Made by a program: the position numbers and the translations under genes | Notes under the pieces: generated by a model | Seen by the model: only the letters and a program-made list of their open reading frames with translations | Told to the model about the DNA's origin: nothing | The model's database searches: none | Part shown: piece by piece, positions 61,137 through 64,000 of the stretch | Layout of the letters: every line of letters begins with the position of its first letter | Position numbering within the stretch: position 1 is the first letter of the stretch | Assembly: GCF_000308655.1 (NCBI RefSeq) | Contig: NZ_BAGC01000111.1 | Span: forward strand, 1 to 64,000 | Direction: 5' to 3' | DNA from: Nocardia niigatensis NBRC 100131 | Lineage (GTDB): Bacteria; Actinomycetota; Actinomycetes; Mycobacteriales; Mycobacteriaceae | DNA length: 64,000 bases

Positions 61137-64000
61137 ATGGTCGACGAAATTCCGTTTCCGGTAGCGGATCTGATGCGTGCGGTGCGGGCCGAGATCACCG
61201 CGGATCTCCGCGGCGATGGTGGAAATGCCCGCACCGTGGCACTGCGCAATGGCTGCCATGTCGAAAGCGGCGGAGGTCGATACGAGTACACCTTCGAGAC
61301 CAGAGTCGAGCAGAGTCCACTCAACAGCCCTCAGATACTGCTGCGGAGCGGGATGGCGAAGGAATGGTCTCGCGGTGAGGCTGTGTGGGAGGCCGATCGC
61401 AAAGTCCGCGTGACCACCGCGACCGACCTGGGGTCGCGGATTCGCGAACTCACGATCCGGGACGACGAGACCGCCGGGCTCGAGCAGCTGATCGAGAAGT
61501 TGAAACTCGTGGGTCGGAACGGGAGCCTCGATCTCGAGAAGTCCGGCTGGATGATGGGTGAAGGCAGCCCGGTCGTCGGTCAGGAGCGGCGGCCAGAACA
61601 GTTCGTGGCGGGCTACCGGACGCTGTCGCTGAACAACTTTCAACGTCACGCGATCGAACAGGCGTTGGGCAGTGACGCGACATTCATCTGGGGGCCGCCG
61701 GGTACCGGGAAAACGGAGGTCGTCGGCAGGATCATCGAAGGCTGCTATCGGCAAGGGCTGACGACGCTGTTTCTCGCCCCGACCAATGTCGCCGTCGACC
61801 AGGCGCTGGAGCGAATGTGCGAGTTGCTGTGCCGGGAAGCGGGTTTCGAGTTCGGCCTGGTCCAGCGAGCCGGAAAGGTCGGGACCGCGTCACTGAGCAC
61901 CAGATTCGGCGACGCCATCATCACCGAGCGGGTGGTGAGCCGACTCTCGGAAGCGCTCGTCCAGCAGCAGGCCGCGGTCGCGAAGCAGCTGGAGGAGGCG
62001 CACGCCGTGCTCGCGATTCACGATAGGGCGGTCGAACTCGTGCAGGAGCAGGCGAGATTACGGGCGGTGCTCGCGACGACGCCAGGTGAAAAGGACGATG
62101 CGGCGCAACAGCACGCGAAATGCATCGCGGAAATCAACCGGTCGCGACGCAAGCGGGATCAGCTCGGAATCCCGAGCGGGATCTTCGCTCAGCGAACACA
62201 GAGCAAGCTCGACGAGCTGAATCGGGCGATTGCGGAGAAGGAGGGCGAGGCTGCCGGATGGGCTTCGCGAATCAAGGACCTGGGCCGGGATCTTGACCGT
62301 GCGGGCACTCGCCTCGATCGGGTGACGCTGGAGCTGCGATCGGTCGAGCGTCTCAGGGTCGGGTTGGTTCCCCACGCCGAGGCGCGCGCGACCGTGGACG
62401 AACTGACAGAGCAGCACCGGCAACTTGGGGAACAGCTGTCGAAGATCGAAGACGTCGTCCGAGCCGCATGCCGCGTGCTCGGCACGACAGTGGCCAAAGC
62501 CGTGCAGTCACGAAAACTACTCGACGCCATTGATGTCGTGGTGATCGATGAGGCGGGCATGGTAAACCTGCCGTCGGCCTGGTATGTTGCCGGACTCGCG
62601 CGGAAACGGATCGTGGTCGCCGGGGATTTCCGGCAATTACCCGCCGTGACACAGGGATCCGGTAACGAGAACGCGGCGCCCGCGGACCGCGCACACTCCG
62701 AGAAATGGATGGACCGCGACGTCTTTCATGCGGCTGGCCTGGTGGACAGTGCCGGGTCGGTACGCCAAGATCGGCGGCTGGTTCGGCTTGCCGAGCAGTA
62801 CCGTATGCGCCCTGCGATCTGCGCACTCGTCAACCGGGTGGCCTACCGTGATGCGCCGTTGACCACCGGTCGCGACGACCGCAGCAAGGTGCCACCTTCA
62901 CCGCTGTTGGAGAGCCCCTTGGTTCTGGTGGATACAAGTGATCAACGTAAGGCATTGGGGGAGCGGTCAATTCGTGGCGGCCATCGAACCAATGCCGTGC
63001 ATGAGGGAGTCATCCACGAACTGGTGCGCGCGCTGCAATCGGACGGTGTGCTCCCCGCCTTTCAGGGTCGCGCGGAAGGGTCTCCCGTTGATCGGCTGGC
63101 CGTCATCGCTCCGTATCGTGACCAGGTGACAGTGCTGCAGAAGAGCATTTCGCACCGTTTCGGGGTCGGCTTCGATGGGCTCGTCGACACCGTCCACAGG
63201 TTCCAGGGCAGCCAGAGACCTGTCGTCATTATCGATACGGTGGCAGGAGCCTCCGATAGGGCAGGCCGCTTCTACGAAGGCGTCGGTCCGTCATCTCAGA
63301 CAACCCGGCTGCTGAACGTCGCGCTGAGCCGGGCGCAAGATCATCTGATCGTCGTTGCCGACGTCGAGTTTCTCGAGCGCTCGCTCCCGGCGGGCAGCGA
63401 AACGGTTCAGATGCTCGCGCATCTGCGAGAGCACGCGCACATACTGCCGGTTTCCGATCTGGTGCCCGTTCGGATGGCGTCGGACTTGGTGCGGCTCTCC
63501 GATCGAGAGCTGGTCAGGCCCGCCTTCTTCCCGAAGGATGAAGTCCAGCGGGCCGTCGAATGGGACGTCGACCGAGCCATACGCAGCATCGAAATCTATT
63601 GTGCGTTCCTGGATCCCGATCCAGTCGACTTCTGGCTCGAGCGATTTCGAAAGAAGCTGTTCTCCGGGGTCAAGGTCGTTGTTCACACACGGGATCAAAA
63701 AGGAGGGTCGAAGGGCGAGAAGGCGGCTATTCGCCTGCGAGATGCCGGCTGTGAGGTCGACGCTCGCCCGTACATGCACGAGAAGGTCGTGATCATCGAC
63801 GACGAGGTGCTCTGGCACGGATCGCTGAATCTGCTTGCCGGCAGCGGACCTACGGACCTGATGATGCGGATCACCAGCCGCGCGTCCTGTGCGCGAGTGC
63901 AAAAGATCATGGCCAGAGCCAGATCCGAACTCCAGTTCTCCCGAACGACATCCCCGGCGAAGAATGCAGGGCCGATCGAAGCGGCGGCACGAAACAGAAG
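61137..64000 (+). CDS. Superfamily 1 helicase fused to a phospholipase-D nuclease domain (runs off the window)
   Basis: At least 954 codons, open to the window edge, so the end is missing. The N-terminal 170 residues are of unknown fold. Then comes an AAA_11/AAA_12-type (Upf1-like) SF1 helicase: LNNFQRHAIEQAL Q-motif, GPPGTGKTEVV Walker A near 185, a long coiled-coil insert (about 270-430), VVVIDEAGMVNLPSAWY (DEAG box) near 472, GDFRQLPAV, LAEQYRMRPAIC, VDTVHRFQGSQRPVVIIDTV and LLNVALSRAQDHLIVV. From about 830 there is a PLD-like domain with one perfect HKD motif, HEKVVIIDDEVLWHGSLN near 881. SF1 helicase-PLD fusions are known or suspected defence proteins that cut nucleic acid. ATG with GGAGGG upstream. 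Confidence 0.88.
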   Translation, partial: MVDEIPFPVADLMRAVRAEITADLRGDGGNARTVALRNGCHVESGGGRYEYTFETRVEQSPLNSPQILLRSGMAKEWSRGEAVWEADRKVRVTTATDLGSRIRELTIRDDETAGLEQLIEKLKLVGRNGSLDLEKSGWMMGEGSPVVGQERRPEQFVAGYRTLSLNNFQRHAIEQALGSDATFIWGPPGTGKTEVVGRIIEGCYRQGLTTLFLAPTNVAVDQALERMCELLCREAGFEFGLVQRAGKVGTASLSTRFGDAIITERVVSRLSEALVQQQAAVAKQLEEAHAVLAIHDRAVELVQEQARLRAVLATTPGEKDDAAQQHAKCIAEINRSRRKRDQLGIPSGIFAQRTQSKLDELNRAIAEKEGEAAGWASRIKDLGRDLDRAGTRLDRVTLELRSVERLRVGLVPHAEARATVDELTEQHRQLGEQLSKIEDVVRAACRVLGTTVAKAVQSRKLLDAIDVVVIDEAGMVNLPSAWYVAGLARKRIVVAGDFRQLPAVTQGSGNENAAPADRAHSEKWMDRDVFHAAGLVDSAGSVRQDRRLVRLAEQYRMRPAICALVNRVAYRDAPLTTGRDDRSKVPPSPLLESPLVLVDTSDQRKALGERSIRGGHRTNAVHEGVIHELVRALQSDGVLPAFQGRAEGSPVDRLAVIAPYRDQVTVLQKSISHRFGVGFDGLVDTVHRFQGSQRPVVIIDTVAGASDRAGRFYEGVGPSSQTTRLLNVALSRAQDHLIVVADVEFLERSLPAGSETVQMLAHLREHAHILPVSDLVPVRMASDLVRLSDRELVRPAFFPKDEVQRAVEWDVDRAIRSIEIYCAFLDPDPVDFWLERFRKKLFSGVKVVVHTRDQKGGSKGEKAAIRLRDAGCEVDARPYMHEKVVIIDDEVLWHGSLNLLAGSGPTDLMMRITSRASCARVQKIMARARSELQFSRTTSPAKNAGPIEAAARNR

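Noticed and set aside
1..64000. CRISPR arrays, tRNA or rRNA genes
   Set aside because: No regularly spaced direct repeats, cloverleaf-like or rRNA-like sequences were noticed on reading; a tRNAscan-SE, Infernal and CRISPR finder run would be the real test.

Overview
The window is high-GC DNA whose gene families point to a mycolic-acid-type actinomycete close to Nocardia. Evidence: an LppP/LprE-type lipoprotein, Scr1-like XRE (DUF5753) regulators paired with DUF397 proteins, an Rhs toxin with a type VII secretion-type N-terminus, an Imm49 immunity protein, GTG/TTG starts and many 4-bp start/stop overlaps. It has almost no housekeeping content and reads as a defence and conflict island littered with gene remnants. 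No rRNA, tRNA or CRISPR array was recognised.

Layout. 0-7.5 kb: SUKH-3 immunity-type protein, truncated Rpn-like gene, SEC-C protein, pRiA4b ORF-3-like protein, lipoprotein, remnants of a Wadjet JetD-like gene and of UvrD-type helicases, and an antitoxin/PIN-toxin pair. 7.9-17 kb: an Rhs polymorphic-toxin operon (SseB-like protein, helical T7SS-type partner, 1906-aa Rhs protein, two probable immunity/accessory genes), then an orphan Rhs scrap joined to a frameshifted barstar-like immunity gene, a zinc-ribbon protein and a DUF6959-like protein. 17-23 kb: transposase debris, a nuclease-like/DUF2075 helicase, a CBS-domain protein and a GmrSD/DUF262 protein. 22.9-46.3 kb: a complete BREX type 2 (Pgl) system on the minus strand, pglW-pglX // pglY-pglZ-brxD-brxHI. 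The two blocks are separated by about 4.9 kb holding a DGQHR/DndB-like gene, a small membrane protein, a broken resolvase-like gene and a DUF5753-DUF397 pair. 46.7-48.4 kb: a two-gene operon (DUF4365 nuclease-like protein plus an unrecognised 398-aa protein) divergent from pglW. 48.4-56.8 kb: RNase HI with a zinc-knuckle tail, membrane and hypothetical genes, more remnants, and a second DUF2075 protein with the same leader as the first. 57-60.2 kb: a pglX 3' scrap, then a four-gene secreted-toxin operon ending in Imm49. 61.1 kb to the end: a superfamily 1 helicase fused to a phospholipase-D nuclease domain, cut by the window edge.

How they work together: BREX2 would provide methylation-based self-marking (PglX) and phage exclusion (PglW, PglY, PglZ, BrxD, BrxHI). 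The GmrSD-like, DUF2075, helicase-PLD and DUF4365 genes are further candidate antiviral effectors. The Rhs/Imm49/barstar/SUKH genes serve inter-bacterial conflict. The most original observations are (i) a structured leader of about 90 bp shared by the two DUF2075 genes 36 kb apart, with stems kept while loops differ; (ii) a perfect 24-bp palindrome plus hairpin in front of pglW; (iii) the DUF4365 + 398-aa pair divergent from pglW, with a homologous scrap nearby; and (iv) a second, divergent pglX 3' end, evidence of past BREX turnover.
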